Part shown: one piece after another, positions 63,669-64,000 of the stretch
Position numbering within the stretch: position 1 is the first letter of the stretch
Layout: each line of letters opens with the position of its first letter
Assembly (NCBI GenBank): GCA_016708465.1
Contig: JADJFT010000008.1
Span: forward strand, 1 to 64,000
Origin: Rhodanobacteraceae bacterium
Lineage (GTDB): Bacteria; Pseudomonadota; Gammaproteobacteria; Xanthomonadales; Ahniellaceae
DNA length: 64,000 nucleotides
Direction: 5' to 3'
The notes under the pieces: generated by a model
Seen by the model: the letters and a program-made list of their open reading frames with translations, nothing else
The model's database searches: none
What the model was told of the DNA's origin: nothing
Translations under genes and position numbers: made by a program

Positions 63669-64000
63669 ATGAAATTTTCCGAAAACTGGTTGCGCTCACT
63701 CGCGCCTACCAAGGCCGAACGCGCCGACCTGTTGCACCGATTGACCATGGCCGGACTTGAAGTCGAAGGCGTCGAAGTATTGGGCGAAGGACTCGATGGC
63801 ATCGTCATCGGCGAAATCATCGCCGCCGAAATGTGAATTGTCGCTCAGTGATGATCACGGCGGTCTGATGGAATTGCCGGCTGATGCACCCGTAGGCCAG
63901 TCGTTTGCGCAGTGGTTAGGCCTGCCCGATGCTTGCATCGAGATCAAGCTGACGCCGAATCGACCGGATTGCCTGAGCTTGCGTGGTCTCGCCGCGGAAG
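63669..64000 (+). CDS. pheT: Phenylalanyl-tRNA synthetase beta subunit, N-terminal part, missing the tRNA-binding OB domain
   Basis: ATG 63669 follows AGAAGGA and starts MKFSENWLRSLAPTKAERAD, then LTMAGLEVEGVEVLGEGLDG and IVIGEIIAAE. There a stop appears. In another frame the sequence resumes at ELSLSDDHGGLMELPADAPV and ends at the window edge with IEIKLTPNRPDCLSLRGLA. In E. coli PheT about 67 residues, the OB-fold EMAP-like tRNA-binding domain (HPNAD ... GMLCS), lie between these points. So roughly 200 bases appear to be missing. The rest lies beyond 64000. Confidence 0.92.

Noticed and set aside
1..64000. Mobile elements, prophage or an integron to explain the broken genes
   Set aside because: No transposase, integrase, terminal inverted repeats or target duplications were found at any break; gene order is that of a normal chromosome.

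Overview
The window looks like chromosomal DNA of a GC-rich gammaproteobacterium of the Xanthomonadales/Lysobacterales type. Pointers are the gene orders thrS-infC-rpmI-rplT-pheS-pheT, petABC-sspAB, ftsY-rsmD-coaD and fimT-pilVWXY1E, an Oar-type TonB-dependent receptor, and secreted beta-helix proteins ending in a short GFE tag. I see no phage, insertion sequence, CRISPR array or rRNA operon. The species cannot be named from sequence alone.

Layout. 1-4.75 kb: secreted beta-helix proteins and a lipoprotein on the minus strand. 4.8-9 kb: an ECF sigma factor with a membrane Ser/Thr kinase, then a second ECF sigma factor with a membrane protein. 9.3-13.9 kb: a TrmY-like methyltransferase, a tyrosine-phosphatase-like protein, miaB, a lytic transglycosylase and an HtrA protease. 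14-17.9 kb: the cytochrome bc1 complex and sspAB. 17.9-21.2 kb: a kinase-FGE fusion followed by a membrane FHA protein. 21.2-25.8 kb: nadC, Trm112-like, purEK, sodB, grxD and a short-chain dehydrogenase. 26-31.6 kb: TonB receptor, a cNMP/rhodanese protein and ppnN. 31.8-38.6 kb: a tightly coupled type IV pilus minor-pilin operon. 38.7-44.6 kb: tRNA-Asn, folA, mutY, ftsY, rsmD, coaD. 44.7-53.6 kb: ferredoxin, gamma-glutamyltransferase, metallo-beta-lactamase, PhoX-like, Nudix, beta-propeller, exonuclease and nitroreductase genes. 53.6-59.2 kb: pntAA-AB-B, yggX, and an SGNH/MBOAT acylation pair. 59.25-64 kb: tRNA-Val and the thrS-to-pheT translation operon.

The dominant oddity is sequence integrity. 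About two dozen genes are split by single-base frameshifts, including indispensable ones (thrS three times, petC, nadC, pheS). Several sit in homopolymers, and the protein continues cleanly in another frame each time. This is most simply base-calling or consensus error, so gene spans below are given across the breaks. In addition pheS, pheT and ppnN each lack a contiguous block of roughly 45-67 codons that their families normally have; that is harder to explain by single-base error.

The most interesting biology is phospho-signalling: an ECF sigma factor lacking the usual acidic region-2.2 motif directly upstream of a Hanks-type kinase (arrangement of the ECF43 EcfP/PknT type), and a second kinase fused to a formylglycine-generating-enzyme-like domain next to a two-FHA membrane protein. 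Other points are the GFE tail, an AUC start on infC, and hairpin/terminator structures just upstream of thrS and pheS.
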